Origin: Flavobacterium pokkalii
GTDB taxonomy: Bacteria; Bacteroidota; Bacteroidia; Flavobacteriales; Flavobacteriaceae
Reading direction: 5' to 3'
NCBI RefSeq assembly: GCF_014596575.1
Contig: NZ_NASZ01000021.1
Location: 1-64,000 of the forward strand
DNA length: 64,000 nucleotides
Each line of letters starts with the position of its first letter. Position 1 is the stretch's first letter. The notes beneath the pieces were generated by a model. That model was not told the origin of the DNA, ran no database searches, and saw nothing but the letters and a program-made list of their open reading frames with translations. The position numbers and the translations under genes are program-made. Of the stretch, positions 41,338-51,456 are shown one piece after another.

Positions 41338-42801
41338 TTATTCTTTTTCTTTATCCTTATTCAATGTATTCCAAATATGCGCATTAGAAACACCTATTGT
41401 TTCAGGAATAAACACCGGATCAATCCCTTCTTTTTTCTGTTTTTCATAATCCAACAATGATTTCAAAGCCGGTTTTTGCAACAAAATAATAGCAATAATA
41501 TTAAACCAGGCCATCAAACCAACCCCTAAATCACCCATTGCCCATGCCAATGTAGCCTGATTGACCGAACCATACATAATGACAACCATCATTACTACTT
41601 TTAAAACATAGTAAAACTTAGGCGATTCTACTTTTCTGGTCAAATAGGATATATTCGTTTCCGCGATATAGTAGTAAGCAATAACCGTAGTAAAAGCGAA
41701 GAAAAACAATGCCGTAGCCACAAAATAAGAACCAAAACCCGGAAAAACAGTATCCATAGCGCTTTGTGTATAAGCCGGCCCTACAGCCACATCCACACCA
41801 TGATATAAAAATTCCGACGCTCCATTAGTTCCAAAAAGCGGATTTTGAACATTATACATTCCGGTTATCAAAATCATAAATCCGGTAGCCGAACAAACAA
41901 ATAACGTATCTATATAAACCGAAAAAGACTGCACTAACCCTTGTTTAGCCGGATGCGAAACATTAGCCGCAGCAGCAATATGAGGTGCTGTTCCCTGACC
42001 GGCTTCATTAGAATAAATTCCGCGTTTCACCCCCCACTGAATTGCCAATCCAAATACAGCTCCAAAACCTGCTTCTAAATCAAAAGCACATTTAAAAATC
42101 AAGCTAATTACACTAACCAACTGATCATAATTAACCACAATAATTATTAAAGCCAGTAAAATATAACCAATCGCCATAAACGGAACCACATATTCTGTAA
42201 ATCGGGCAATCCTCTTTACTCCTCCAAAGACAATAGCTCCAAACAGAATTACCATTCCCAGACCCGAAATCCAGGTTTCCAAATGAAACGCATTTTTAAC
42301 TCCTTCAGCAACTGAATTTGCCTGAACTCCCGGTAAAAAAACACCGGCAGAAATAACAGAAACAACCGCAAACAATACGGCAAACCATTTCATATTTAGA
42401 CCTCTTTCAATATAAAAAGCGGGACCTCCTCTAAATTCCCCTAAATGTTTTTCTTTATAAATTTGCGCTAATGTTGCCTCTACATAAGCAGTACTCGCCC
42501 CTAAAAAAGCAACCAGCCACATCCAAAACATTGCTCCCGGCCCTCCAAAAGCAATAGCTGTAGCCACTCCGGCAATATTTCCGGTACCTACTCTTCCTGC
42601 CAAAGACATTGCCAAAGCCTGAAAAGAAGAAACTCCGGAATCAGTACTTTCTCCGTCAAATAAAAGACGCCACATTTCCTTAATATGTCGCAATTGCAAA
42701 AAACGGGTTCGTATTGAAAAATAAAGTCCGACACCCAGACACAAAACAATCAGAGCATTACTCCAAACTATTTCGTTTAAAAATTCTACAAGGTTTTTCA
42801 T
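41338..42801 (-). CDS. Alanine/glycine:cation symporter family protein
   Basis: 487 residues from ATG 42801. The frame opens at 42840, but those 13 residues are not part of the family. About ten TM helices with the AGCS signatures: FQALAMSLAGRVGTGNIAGVATAI near the N-terminus and GIYSNEAGQGTAPHIAAAA in the middle. These proteins import alanine or glycine with Na+ or H+. The tail after the last helix is a charged 40-residue stretch. Single gene with its own terminator. Confidence 0.94.
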   Translation of the reverse strand: MKNLVEFLNEIVWSNALIVLCLGVGLYFSIRTRFLQLRHIKEMWRLLFDGESTDSGVSSFQALAMSLAGRVGTGNIAGVATAIAFGGPGAMFWMWLVAFLGASTAYVEATLAQIYKEKHLGEFRGGPAFYIERGLNMKWFAVLFAVVSVISAGVFLPGVQANSVAEGVKNAFHLETWISGLGMVILFGAIVFGGVKRIARFTEYVVPFMAIGYILLALIIIVVNYDQLVSVISLIFKCAFDLEAGFGAVFGLAIQWGVKRGIYSNEAGQGTAPHIAAAANVSHPAKQGLVQSFSVYIDTLFVCSATGFMILITGMYNVQNPLFGTNGASEFLYHGVDVAVGPAYTQSAMDTVFPGFGSYFVATALFFFAFTTVIAYYYIAETNISYLTRKVESPKFYYVLKVVMMVVIMYGSVNQATLAWAMGDLGVGLMAWFNIIAIILLQKPALKSLLDYEKQKKEGIDPVFIPETIGVSNAHIWNTLNKDKEKE

Positions 42802-42951
42802 ATGGTTGATTAATTTTCCATCAAAAAAACAACAAAGCATTCAGATTTCAAAGAATTTTTCAAAAATTATCAACTACAAATAAAAAAATACTTTATCCCT
42901 TACAGATAAAGTATTTCAATTGATAAAATAAATTTCAAAAACAAATGACAA

Positions 42952-44127
42952 TTATTCTTTCCGCCACTTTTTAGTTATTTCAAAAACATGTTCCAAAATA
43001 GCAGCCTCTTTTTCATCAAATTCTATATTTCTTCTTCCCATAACCAACTTCGCTGTTTCGAAAGCTTTTTTGGTCACATAAGTGGTAAATCCTGCTGCTC
43101 CTCCCCAGGAAAAACTCGGAACAAAATTTCGCGGAAAACCGGCACCAAAAATATTAGCACTAACTCCTACAACTGTTCCGGTATTAAACATCGTATTAAT
43201 TCCGCATTTACTATGATCTCCCATCATCAAACCACAAAACTGCAAGCCTGTTTTAGCAAAACCTTCAGTCTCGTAACTCCACAATCTAACCTCATCATAG
43301 TTATTCTTTAAATTCGAATTATTACTATCCGCACCTATATTACACCATTCTCCTAACACCGAATTCCCTAAAAAACCATCATGACCTTTATTAGAATGTG
43401 CAAATAAGACTGAATTGTTAATTTCTCCGCCTACTTTAGAATAAGACCCTACCGTTGTTGGTCCATAAATTTTGGCACTCATTTTAACCACAGCACCCTC
43501 ACACAAAGCAAATGGACCACGAATTACTGTACCCTCCATAATTTCCGCATCCTTACCTATATATATTGGTCCGGTAGCAGCATTCAAAGTAACATATTCT
43601 AATTTAGCCCCTTCTTCAATAAATACATTTTCCGGCGCAATTACATTGACGCTTTTAGGAATTGGCTGTGATTTTCGGTCATCTGTCAAAAACTCAAAAT
43701 CTTCTCGGATAGCAGCTCCATTTTTAGAAAAAATATCCCAGGTATTCATAACCGTAATACAATCTTCATTGTATTCGATAATTTCATAATTATCAAAATC
43801 TACTTCTTCCTGACTATCATTTGTAAAAAAAGCAATCACTTCTTCTCCTTTAAAAATAGCCTGATTAGGTTCTAAGTTAGAAACCATTTCAGCCAAAACT
43901 TCATTAGGAAGAAAAGAAGCATTAATCATCACATTTTCTTCCAACTCTACCATTGGATATTTATCCGATAAATATTCTTCCGTTAAAGTTGTAATTGTAG
44001 AACCCAAATAACGTTCCCATTTCTGACGAATGGTCATAATTCCAATAAGAATATCAGCCACAGGACGGGTAAAAGTAAATGGCAATAAAGCATTTCGTGC
44101 CGGTCCGTCAAAAAGTATATAGTTCAT
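42952..44127 (-). CDS. GlmU-like sugar-nucleotidyltransferase/hexapeptide protein
   Basis: 391 residues from ATG 44127. The frame runs to 44205, across the promoter at 44180. The N-terminal half (MNYILFDGPARNALLPFTFTRPVADIL) resembles a nucleotidyltransferase fold, but the GlmU pyrophosphorylase signature LAAGxGTRMxS is not visible. The C-terminal half (about 180-350) is a left-handed beta-helix of hexapeptide repeats with GAKLEYVTLN, IGKDAEIMEGTVIRGPF and GEWCNIGADSNNSNLKNNY. Related proteins in Bacteroidetes are annotated as putative sugar nucleotidyltransferases beside GlmU proper. An acyltransferase role is possible; the substrate is unknown. Confidence 0.85.
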   Translation of the reverse strand: MNYILFDGPARNALLPFTFTRPVADILIGIMTIRQKWERYLGSTITTLTEEYLSDKYPMVELEENVMINASFLPNEVLAEMVSNLEPNQAIFKGEEVIAFFTNDSQEEVDFDNYEIIEYNEDCITVMNTWDIFSKNGAAIREDFEFLTDDRKSQPIPKSVNVIAPENVFIEEGAKLEYVTLNAATGPIYIGKDAEIMEGTVIRGPFALCEGAVVKMSAKIYGPTTVGSYSKVGGEINNSVLFAHSNKGHDGFLGNSVLGEWCNIGADSNNSNLKNNYDEVRLWSYETEGFAKTGLQFCGLMMGDHSKCGINTMFNTGTVVGVSANIFGAGFPRNFVPSFSWGGAAGFTTYVTKKAFETAKLVMGRRNIEFDEKEAAILEHVFEITKKWRKE

Positions 44128-44172
44128 ATTATTGTCTGTTTTTTTTAAGTGGTGTGTTTTTTTTGCCCGAGC

Positions 44173-44205
44173 CAAAGTTACAAAGATTGTCATAGATAAA
44201 AACAA
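44173..44205 (-). promoter_or_regulatory. Promoter of the GlmU-like gene
   Basis: Minus strand: TTG (44205-44203), 22 bases and TAACTTTG (44180-44173). The -33 box falls at the edge of the rpmE terminator. Confidence 0.6.
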
Positions 44206-44229
44206 AAAAGCCTCCCAAATGGAAGGCTT
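44204..44229 (-). terminator. rpmE terminator
   Basis: AAGCCTCCC (44208-44216) pairs with GGAAGGCTT (44221-44229), with one G-U on the minus strand, over a four-base loop. On the minus strand a run of six T follows. Confidence 0.82.
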
Positions 44230-44253
44230 ATTTTATCAAGAAACAAATTAAAA

Positions 44254-44505
44254 TTATTTAATGTGTTTAGCGTATTTAGTTTTGAATTTATCAATACGTC
44301 CTGCAGTATCGATAAGTTTAGATTTACCTGTGTAAAAAGGGTGAGAAGTTCTAGAGATCTCCATTTTTACAACTGGATACTCAACACCTTCATGTACAAT
44401 TGTTTCTTTAGTCTCTGCTGTAGATTTAGTAATAAAAACATCATCATTAGACATGTCTTTGAATGCAACTAATCTGTAATTCTCTGGGTGAACACCTTTT
44501 TTCAT
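44254..44505 (-). CDS. rpmE2: 50S ribosomal protein L31 type B
   Basis: 83 residues: [20 protein letters not shown] and onward to [23 protein letters not shown]. It is the type B (zinc-free) form, without the CxxC pair of the zinc-binding L31. In many bacteria the two forms are exchanged under zinc limitation; no second L31 gene is in this window. It has a full promoter and an unusually long, structured leader (44506-44613). Confidence 0.95.
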   Translation of the reverse strand: MKKGVHPENYRLVAFKDMSNDDVFITKSTAETKETIVHEGVEYPVVKMEISRTSHPFYTGKSKLIDTAGRIDKFKTKYAKHIK

Positions 44506-44520
44506 CTTGAATCTTTTTTA

Positions 44521-44579
44521 TTTGTTTGGCTATAATTTATTCCGAAGCTTTTCTTTTTTAGTGAAAAGGTGTAAACAAA
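44521..44579 (-). promoter_or_regulatory. Structured leader of the L31 gene
   Basis: TTTGTTT (44521-44527) pairs with AAACAAA (44573-44579). Inside, CTTTTC (44548-44553) pairs with GAAAAG (44563-44568) over nine bases. Both helices lie in the predicted leader of about 108 bases between the start near 44613 and the ATG at 44505. L31 leaders that let the protein repress its own mRNA are known in other phyla; this fold is a candidate of that kind. Confidence 0.4.
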
Positions 44580-44618
44580 CTATAACTTTTTGTTTTTTTA
44601 ATTATTATTTTGAGGATG

Positions 44619-44647
44619 CAAAAATACAATTATTTTTCAATAAACAA
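44619..44647 (-). promoter_or_regulatory. rpmE promoter
   Basis: Minus strand: TTG (44647-44645), 18 bases and TATTTTTG (44626-44619), a good consensus match. Confidence 0.72.
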
Positions 44648-44717
44648 ATCTAATGTTTCATTTTTTTATATAATCTTCTAAAAACAGTTTTTTACACTTC
44701 CGTATAACGGGAATTAC

Positions 44718-44725
44718 TATATTTG
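44718..44725 (+). promoter_or_regulatory. -7 element for the DUF4199 operon
   Basis: TATATTTG, 24 bases before the ATG at 44750, divergent from rpmE. No clear -33 TTG. Confidence 0.55.
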
Positions 44726-44749
44726 TTGCTTAATTGAAAGACGCGTAAA

Positions 44750-45283
44750 ATGATACACGAAATCATCAAAAAAAACGGGATTACCTTTGGAATTATAACC
44801 GGATTAACCTCCGTTTTAATAACTACTTTTATCTATGCTATTGATTTAAATTTATTTACCTCTCCCTGGATTGGTTTTAGCAATTTAGCCATCTATTTAG
44901 TCCTAGCGATTGTTTTACTAATCAAAACAAAGAAAGAATTCCCAGGAATTTTTAGTTTTAAAGATGCTTTTACCACTTATTTTATTTCTGCATTAATCGG
45001 AATTGCGATTTCTGTTCTTTTCAACATCATTTTATTTAATTTAATTGATCCTGCCGCAAAAGATACCATTAAAGAATTAACCATTAAATATATGGTTTCA
45101 GCACTGGAGAAATTCAATGCTCCGGCAGCTGCCATCAATAAAACTATTGCCGACTTAAAAGAAAACGACCAATTCTCTATTGTAGGATTACTAAAAGGTT
45201 CTTTATCCAATATTGTTTTTTGTACCATTTTTGGTTTAATTTTGGCGGCTTTCTTTAAAAGTAAATCCTCATCACAAGCATAA
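44750..45283 (+). CDS. DUF4199-family membrane protein
   Basis: 177 residues with four TM helices (about 12-32, 40-58, 75-97 and 150-168) and a periplasmic loop between the third and fourth. Layout and the GLLKGSLSNIVFCTIFGLILAAFF ending match DUF4199 of Bacteroidetes, whose function is unknown. It starts an operon-like run: the glycosyltransferase gene begins five bases after its stop, an order I remember from other flavobacteria. A role in envelope glycolipid metabolism is a guess from context. Confidence 0.82.
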   Translation: MIHEIIKKNGITFGIITGLTSVLITTFIYAIDLNLFTSPWIGFSNLAIYLVLAIVLLIKTKKEFPGIFSFKDAFTTYFISALIGIAISVLFNIILFNLIDPAAKDTIKELTIKYMVSALEKFNAPAAAINKTIADLKENDQFSIVGLLKGSLSNIVFCTIFGLILAAFFKSKSSSQA

Positions 45284-45288
45284 AATCG

Positions 45289-46248
45289 ATGAACTTATCC
45301 ATCCTAATACCTCTTCTTAACGAAGAAGAATCACTTAAAGAACTTTATACCTGGATTATAAAAGTAATGCAGGAAAACCGTTATTCGTATGAAATTATTT
45401 TTCTGGATGACGGAAGTACCGACAAATCCTGGTCTATTATTCAAAGCTTTGCTACCGAAAATGTTCATGTAAAAGGCATTCGATTCATGAAAAATTTCGG
45501 AAAATCGCAGGCTTTACATGCTGGTTTTGCCAAAGCACAGGGAGACGTCATCATTACTATGGATGCCGATTTACAGGACAGTCCGGAAGAAATTCCGGGA
45601 TTATACGAAATGATTACCAAACAAAATTTCGATTTAGTTTCTGGATGGAAAAAGAAACGCTACGACTCGGTTGTGGCTAAAAATTTACCTTCCAAATTAT
45701 TCAACTGGGCAGCACGAAAAACTTCCGGAGTAGAATTGAATGATTTTAACTGCGGATTAAAAGCCTACCGAAATGTTGTGGTAAAAAACATCGAAGTTTC
45801 AGGCGAAATGCACCGATACATTCCGGTTTTGGCGAAAAATGCCGGTTTTGGAAAAATTGGTGAAAAAGTAGTACAACATCAGGCCAGAAAATACGGCGAA
45901 ACTAAATTTGGTATGGAACGCTTCATAAATGGCTTTCTGGACTTGATTACTATTTGGTTTTTGTCTAGATTTGGAAAAAGACCTATGCATTTATTTGGAG
46001 CTATTGGCTCTTTGATGTTTGTAATCGGATTTTTATTAGCCGGATATATTGGTGTTTCTAAATTATACCACATGTACAACAACATGCGCTATAGCTTGGT
46101 AACAAACAATCCTTGGTTTTTCATTGCATTAACCACCATGATTTTAGGAACCCAATTATTCTTAGCCGGATTTTTAGGCGAAATTATTTTACGTTCTAAA
46201 AGCAACGAGGAGCGTTACAAAATCTCTAACGAGATTAATTTCCTTTAA
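45289..46248 (+). CDS. Family 2 glycosyltransferase, GtrB/DPM1 type
   Basis: 319 residues. The GT-A catalytic domain carries SILIPLLNEEESLKEL, IFLDDGSTDKSW (nucleotide-sugar Asp), ITMDADLQDSPEEIP (DxD-like metal site) and LNDFNCGLKAYR. Two C-terminal TM helices (about 233-255 and 270-292) follow. This is the polyprenyl-phosphate sugar transferase type that loads glucose or mannose onto undecaprenyl phosphate. The sugar-phosphate mutase encoded next could supply its precursor. Confidence 0.93.
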   Translation: MNLSILIPLLNEEESLKELYTWIIKVMQENRYSYEIIFLDDGSTDKSWSIIQSFATENVHVKGIRFMKNFGKSQALHAGFAKAQGDVIITMDADLQDSPEEIPGLYEMITKQNFDLVSGWKKKRYDSVVAKNLPSKLFNWAARKTSGVELNDFNCGLKAYRNVVVKNIEVSGEMHRYIPVLAKNAGFGKIGEKVVQHQARKYGETKFGMERFINGFLDLITIWFLSRFGKRPMHLFGAIGSLMFVIGFLLAGYIGVSKLYHMYNNMRYSLVTNNPWFFIALTTMILGTQLFLAGFLGEIILRSKSNEERYKISNEINFL

Positions 46249-46303
46249 ATCAAATTCAAAAAACTAAAAACAACTGAAAATAAAAAACTAAAAACGCGAC
46301 AAA

Positions 46304-48031
46304 ATGGAATTACAACAAAACATTTTAGATGCTGTTAAAGAATGGCAAAGCCCTTTGTTTGATACAACAACACAAGAAATGCTTAATAAATTATTAGCTA
46401 CTTCACCAAAAGAAATAGAAGAAAGCTTTTATAAAAATCTTGAGTTTGGTACAGGTGGTATGCGCGGTATTATGGGCGTAGGAAACAACCGAATCAACAA
46501 ATACACCCTAGGAAAAAGCACTCAGGGATTGTCTAACTATTTAAAATCTGTTTTTCCAAACCAACCAATAAAAGCGGTTATTGCTTTTGATTGTCGCCAC
46601 AATAGTAAATCACTTGCCAAAGTAGTTGCTGATGTATTTTCGGCCAACGGAATTCAGGTTTATTTATTTTCAGATTTAAGACCTACACCGGAACTTTCTT
46701 TTGCTTTAAGACATTTAGAATGCCAATGCGGAATTGTACTTACTGCATCACACAATCCGCCGGAATACAACGGATATAAAGTGTACTGGCAGGACGGAGG
46801 CCAAATTGTTCCTCCGGAAGATGAAGCGATTATCAATGCGATTGAAAAATTAAATTACAACGAAATCAAATTTGACGCTAACGAAGATTTGATTCAATAT
46901 ATTGATGAAGAAATCGATCAGGCTTTCATAAAATCGACTATTGAAAACGCCAGTTTTGAAACACCACAACAAGCCAAAGACAACTTAAACATTGTTTTTA
47001 CTTCGTTACATGGAACTTCTATTACGGTTACTCCTGAAACTTTGGCCCAGGCAGGCTATAAAAATGTTCACATTGTTGAAGAACAAGCCGTTCCTAACGG
47101 AGATTTCCCAACAGTAAAATCACCAAATCCGGAAGAACCGGAAGCACTTACTTTAGCTTTAGAACTTGCTGACAAAACAAACGCTGATATCGTTATTGGA
47201 ACCGATCCGGATTGTGACCGTTTAGGAATTGCCGTTAGAAACAACGAGGGACAAATGACCCTTTTGAACGGAAACCAAACCATGATTTTAATGACTGCCT
47301 TTTTATTAGAAAAATGGAAAAAAGCAGGCAAAATCAACGGAAGACAGTTTGTAGGTTCTACAATTGTTTCTACTCCTATGATTATGGAATTAGCTTCAGC
47401 TTACGGAGTAGGATTCAAAGTAGGTTTAACCGGATTCAAATGGATTGCCAAAATGATTAAAGACTTCCCGGAATTACAATTCATTGGCGGAGGAGAAGAA
47501 AGTTTTGGATATATGGTAGGCGATGCTGTTCGTGATAAAGATGCTGTTGCGGCTACTTTATTAATATGCGAAGTTGCCGCTCAGGCAAAAGCTAATGGTA
47601 GCACGGTTTACAAAGAACTTTTAAACTTATACGCTGACCACGGATTCTTTAAAGAACACTTAGTTTCCTTGACTAAAAAAGGAATGGAAGGTTTACAGGA
47701 AATCAACCAAATGATGATTGATTTAAGAGAAAATCCACTAAAAGAAATCAACGGACAACGTGTGGTAATGGTTGAAGATTACCAATCGTCTATTGCTAAA
47801 AACTTACTGGACGGTGAAGAGTCTCAAATTGACATGCCAAAATCAAACGTATTGATTTATTATACAGAAGACGGTTCTAAAATTTGCGCCAGACCTAGTG
47901 GAACTGAGCCAAAAATAAAATTCTACATCAGCGTAAACACCGAACTGGAGAGCGTTGAAAACTTCAACGAAACAGAACAAATTTTAAACGAAAAAATAAA
48001 AAATATCATTGCTGAAATGCAATTAAAATAA
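46304..48031 (+). CDS. Phosphoglucomutase/phosphomannomutase family protein
   Basis: 575 residues of the alpha-D-phosphohexomutase superfamily. The phosphoserine loop is [16 protein letters not shown], the metal site [11 protein letters not shown], the sugar-binding loop GGEESFGY and the phosphate-binding loop [12 protein letters not shown]. All four domains are present. Interconverts hexose 1- and 6-phosphates, feeding nucleotide-sugar synthesis. Its stop overlaps the start of the ABC exporter gene by one base, so the two are coupled. Specificity (glucose or mannose) is not decided by the sequence. Confidence 0.95.
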   Translation: MELQQNILDAVKEWQSPLFDTTTQEMLNKLLATSPKEIEESFYKNLEFGTGGMRGIMGVGNNRINKYTLGKSTQGLSNYLKSVFPNQPIKAVIAFDCRHNSKSLAKVVADVFSANGIQVYLFSDLRPTPELSFALRHLECQCGIVLTASHNPPEYNGYKVYWQDGGQIVPPEDEAIINAIEKLNYNEIKFDANEDLIQYIDEEIDQAFIKSTIENASFETPQQAKDNLNIVFTSLHGTSITVTPETLAQAGYKNVHIVEEQAVPNGDFPTVKSPNPEEPEALTLALELADKTNADIVIGTDPDCDRLGIAVRNNEGQMTLLNGNQTMILMTAFLLEKWKKAGKINGRQFVGSTIVSTPMIMELASAYGVGFKVGLTGFKWIAKMIKDFPELQFIGGGEESFGYMVGDAVRDKDAVAATLLICEVAAQAKANGSTVYKELLNLYADHGFFKEHLVSLTKKGMEGLQEINQMMIDLRENPLKEINGQRVVMVEDYQSSIAKNLLDGEESQIDMPKSNVLIYYTEDGSKICARPSGTEPKIKFYISVNTELESVENFNETEQILNEKIKNIIAEMQLK

Positions 48032-49860
48032 TGGATATCAATTTAAAAAAGCTTATTCCTTTTGTTTCAAAATATAAAAAACACATTTATTTAAATGTGT
48101 TTTTTAATATCTTCTATGCTTTATTCTCTACCCTGCTTATGGTATCCATGATACCTACACTAAATGTACTTTTTGGACTAAACAAAAAAGTGCATGAAGC
48201 TCCGGTTTATAAAGGAATTGGGCAAATAAAAGGCTATGCCGAGGAATATTTGAATTACAAAATCACTGTACTTACCGAAGTTAATGGATTTAAAATTGCA
48301 CTTCTGTTTGTAATTTCAATTATTATCATCACCGCTTTTTTAAAAAACGTAACCAATTATTTTGCTTCTTACCACGTTACCCGATTAAGAACCGGAGTCT
48401 TGAGAGATTTAAGAAAAAATTTATACGCCAAAATCATCAACCTGCCGGTTTCCTTCTATTCTGAAAAAAGAAAAGGAGATGTTATGGCCAGAATGTTAGG
48501 CGACATTAATGATGTCCAAAACTCTTTTTTTCAAATTTTAGAATTAGTTGTCCGCGAACCATTGACAATTATTTTTTCAATTGTAACAATGTTTATCATT
48601 AGTCCCACACTGACTTTTTTTGTTTTTGGATTTATTCCGGTTTCAGGAATTATCATTTCCCGAATTGGTAAAAACCTAAAAGCCAAATCGGTAAAAGCAC
48701 AAAACGAAAACGGAATTTTCATCTCTATTTTAGACGAAACTCTGGGTGGACTTAAAGTGGTGAAAGGATATAATGCCGAAAATTCATTTATCGAAAAATT
48801 CAACAATTCCATCAATCGTCTGCTAAACCTTTCTAACAGTATTGGAAACAAAAACAACTTAGCTTCACCGTTAAGCGAATTTCTGGGAATTGTTACCATT
48901 GCAGTATTATTATGGTTTGGAGCTCAGCTAGTAGTTGAAGAACATTCTATTTCTTCGGCTACCTTCATTACCTATATTGCTCTTGCTTACACTATTTTGA
49001 CTCCTGCTAAATCCATTTCGAAAGCTTCATATCAGGTAAAAACAGGATTGGCTGCTGCAGAAAGAGTTTTTACCCTTATGGACGAAGAAAACACTATTGT
49101 TGATTTGCCAAATGCAGCCGAAAAAGAAACTTTTGAAGAAGCTATTCGTTTAGAAAATATCAATTTCCGTTACAAAAAAGACAATGTTTTAGACAATTTT
49201 TCATTAACCATTCCTAAAGGAAAAACAGTCGCCTTAGTAGGACAATCAGGTTCCGGAAAAAGTACCATTGCCAATTTACTAACCCGTTTTTATGATGTAA
49301 ACGAAGGTAAAATCACTCTGGACGGGATTGACATCAAAAGTCTTAAAATGAAATCCCTTCGCGATTTGATGGGATTAGTTACTCAGGATTCTATTTTGTT
49401 CAATGATTCCATCAAAGCCAACATCGCTTTAGGAAAACCGAATGCAACTGACGAAGAAATTATTGAAGCCTTAAAAATTGCCAATGCTTACGAATTTGTA
49501 AAAGATTTGCCGGAAGGCATTCACACTAATGTAGGAGACAGCGGAAACCGACTTTCGGGAGGTCAAAAACAACGCCTTTCTATTGCCCGTGCCGTACTTA
49601 AAAATCCGCCAATTATGATTTTGGACGAAGCCACCTCCGCATTAGATACCGAAAGCGAAAAACTGGTTCAGCTGGCACTCGAAAACATGATGCAAAACCG
49701 TACTTCAGTTGTCATTGCACATCGCCTTTCGACGATTCAAAAAGCAGATACGATTGTGGTTATGCAAAAAGGTAAAATTGTAGAACAAGGTACACACGAC
49801 GAATTAGTAGCCTTAAACGGCACTTACAATAAACTCGTGATGATGCAATCTTTTGAATAA
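48031..49860 (+). CDS. MsbA-like ABC exporter
   Basis: 609 residues, a half-transporter. Six TM helices (about 20-330) are followed by an ATPase domain with Walker A GQSGSGKSTIANLL, signature LSGGQKQRLSIARA, Walker B PIMILDEATSALD and a switch His in VIAHRLSTIQ. It works as a homodimer; the closest type is MsbA, the lipid A-core flippase. The preceding glycosyltransferase and mutase genes fit export of a glycolipid. Last gene of the run from 44750. Confidence 0.93.
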   Translation: MDINLKKLIPFVSKYKKHIYLNVFFNIFYALFSTLLMVSMIPTLNVLFGLNKKVHEAPVYKGIGQIKGYAEEYLNYKITVLTEVNGFKIALLFVISIIIITAFLKNVTNYFASYHVTRLRTGVLRDLRKNLYAKIINLPVSFYSEKRKGDVMARMLGDINDVQNSFFQILELVVREPLTIIFSIVTMFIISPTLTFFVFGFIPVSGIIISRIGKNLKAKSVKAQNENGIFISILDETLGGLKVVKGYNAENSFIEKFNNSINRLLNLSNSIGNKNNLASPLSEFLGIVTIAVLLWFGAQLVVEEHSISSATFITYIALAYTILTPAKSISKASYQVKTGLAAAERVFTLMDEENTIVDLPNAAEKETFEEAIRLENINFRYKKDNVLDNFSLTIPKGKTVALVGQSGSGKSTIANLLTRFYDVNEGKITLDGIDIKSLKMKSLRDLMGLVTQDSILFNDSIKANIALGKPNATDEEIIEALKIANAYEFVKDLPEGIHTNVGDSGNRLSGGQKQRLSIARAVLKNPPIMILDEATSALDTESEKLVQLALENMMQNRTSVVIAHRLSTIQKADTIVVMQKGKIVEQGTHDELVALNGTYNKLVMMQSFE

Positions 49861-49938
49861 ATAATTATAATTTAACATCAGCTTATTTTAGATTCAAAAA
49901 CGAATCATACTTTTATAGTACCTTTTAAATCTAAGAGA

Positions 49939-50640
49939 ATGTATCAAAACAATCCAAATATCAAACTGCCTGAAAACACCGAAACAGTCGTGTGGAAATA
50001 TTTGGATTTGTCAAAATTTTTAGATTTACTGCTTTCGCAAAAATTATTCATGTCCCGTTCAGACAAGTTTGAAGACCAATACGAAGGCACTTTTAGCGAA
50101 CCTACTTATGAAGAAATCAAAAAATTAGCGATTGACAATCCTGATTTCATTAACTATTATAAAACACATCGTGAAAAAGTTGCCATTAGCAGCTGGCACA
50201 TTAATGAATATGAATCATTTGCCATGTGGCAAATTTTCACTCAAAATAGCGAAGGATTAGCTATTCAGTCCACCATCGGTCGTTTGCAAAAAGCGCTGCA
50301 TCCTGAAACCAATTTTAAACAATACATTGGTGAGGTCAATTATATTGACTATAAAAAAGAATACATCCCTTTTGACGATACCTTCTTTCCCTTTTTATTT
50401 AAACGTAAAAGTTTTCAGTACGAACGGGAAGTACGCGTCATTACAGATGTTTCGAACGATAATATCAAATTAAATGACGGCTTAAAAATCAACGTGGACA
50501 TCAACCAACTGATTGAGAAAATTTACATTCATCCTAAATCAGAAAACTGGTATAAGAATCTGGTGATCGAATTGGTAAAACAACTGGGATTTGATTTTAC
50601 CATTGAAAAATCCGATTTAGAAAGTGATATTTTGATTTAA
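49939..50640 (+). CDS. DUF2971-domain protein
   Basis: 233 residues. The pattern LYKYxxl-like VWKYLDLSKFLDLLLSQKLFMSRSDKFEDQYEG, then AISSWHINEYESFAMWQIFTQNSEGLAIQS and KRKSFQYEREVRVI, is the signature of DUF2971. That family shows up near defence and mobile genes in many bacteria but has no proven activity. Here the neighbours are housekeeping genes. It overlaps the convergent lipoprotein gene by four bases at the stop codons. Confidence 0.85.
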   Translation: MYQNNPNIKLPENTETVVWKYLDLSKFLDLLLSQKLFMSRSDKFEDQYEGTFSEPTYEEIKKLAIDNPDFINYYKTHREKVAISSWHINEYESFAMWQIFTQNSEGLAIQSTIGRLQKALHPETNFKQYIGEVNYIDYKKEYIPFDDTFFPFLFKRKSFQYEREVRVITDVSNDNIKLNDGLKINVDINQLIEKIYIHPKSENWYKNLVIELVKQLGFDFTIEKSDLESDILI

Positions 50641-51359
50641 ATCGGTTCGTAACTTTTCACTTCCCAATTAGCATCCAGCAAATTGATATAATTATAATGT
50701 AACACATCATTTTTATCAAATTGCCCGTTTTTATTGGTATCTTCTACTGTTCTAAAATACAATCGGTTTTTAGATTCAATCAAACTCCAATCGATTAACT
50801 CTTCAAAATTAGCCGAAATCTTAGTAAAATGAGTACCACTAATATCACTCAAATACAACGATTTAATATCGCTGGTATCTAATTTTCCGTCTTTATTTGT
50901 ATCGACATCATACATGGTATAAACCAAAATTTGTTTTTTGGTCTTATCAGCAACTGCTTTCAAATAAGTAGCCGTTAAAATCAATGCAGGTTTATCCGTT
51001 AACGAATGAATCGAATCAGAATCTATCTTTTGAAATTTTAAATTTTGTAAAAAACCGGTTATTTCCTCATCGCCTAAATTAGAAATAGTAAAACTCAAAT
51101 CAATCACACTCGAAGAACCATATTTTGCCTTCGCTCCTCTTTCATACACTCTTAAATCGCCCACAGGGTGAATTAAATAATCCGTTCCTTCCATTTGAAT
51201 TGGCAAATCGGCAATGGCAATTTGGGTAGAATCAACCTTAGAAACAGCTTTTTCTTTGGAAGCCGCATCATAAATCACTTTTGGTTTCTCCACTTCTTCT
51301 TTACAACTTACTAAAAGCAGGATGGCGATATTGATCAGGGCTATTTGTACAGTTTTCAT
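50637..51359 (-). CDS. Lipoprotein with EF-hand-like calcium loops
   Basis: 240 residues with a lipoprotein signal (IALINIAILLLVSC). The mature protein holds two loops of EF-hand/dockerin type: DVDTNKDGKLDTSDI (about 152-166) and DTNKNGQFDKNDV (about 212-224). Each has Asp/Asn at alternate positions plus Gly at the sixth, as expected for Ca2+ binding. The rest is beta-rich, with no family recognised. Probably a surface or periplasmic protein. Confidence 0.78.
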   Translation of the reverse strand: MKTVQIALINIAILLLVSCKEEVEKPKVIYDAASKEKAVSKVDSTQIAIADLPIQMEGTDYLIHPVGDLRVYERGAKAKYGSSSVIDLSFTISNLGDEEITGFLQNLKFQKIDSDSIHSLTDKPALILTATYLKAVADKTKKQILVYTMYDVDTNKDGKLDTSDIKSLYLSDISGTHFTKISANFEELIDWSLIESKNRLYFRTVEDTNKNGQFDKNDVLHYNYINLLDANWEVKSYEPI

Positions 51360-51456
51360 AGGGCTGTGATATTAAAATATTTTCAAATGTAATGATTTTT
51401 AAAAAGGCTTTCGAATTTTAAAAGTATTTTATGAATTTAGAAAAAACATCTTTTCA

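Noticed and set aside
49939..50640. DUF2971 gene as part of a defence island
   Set aside because: Neighbours are an ABC exporter and a lipoprotein; no nuclease, restriction or other defence gene is near.
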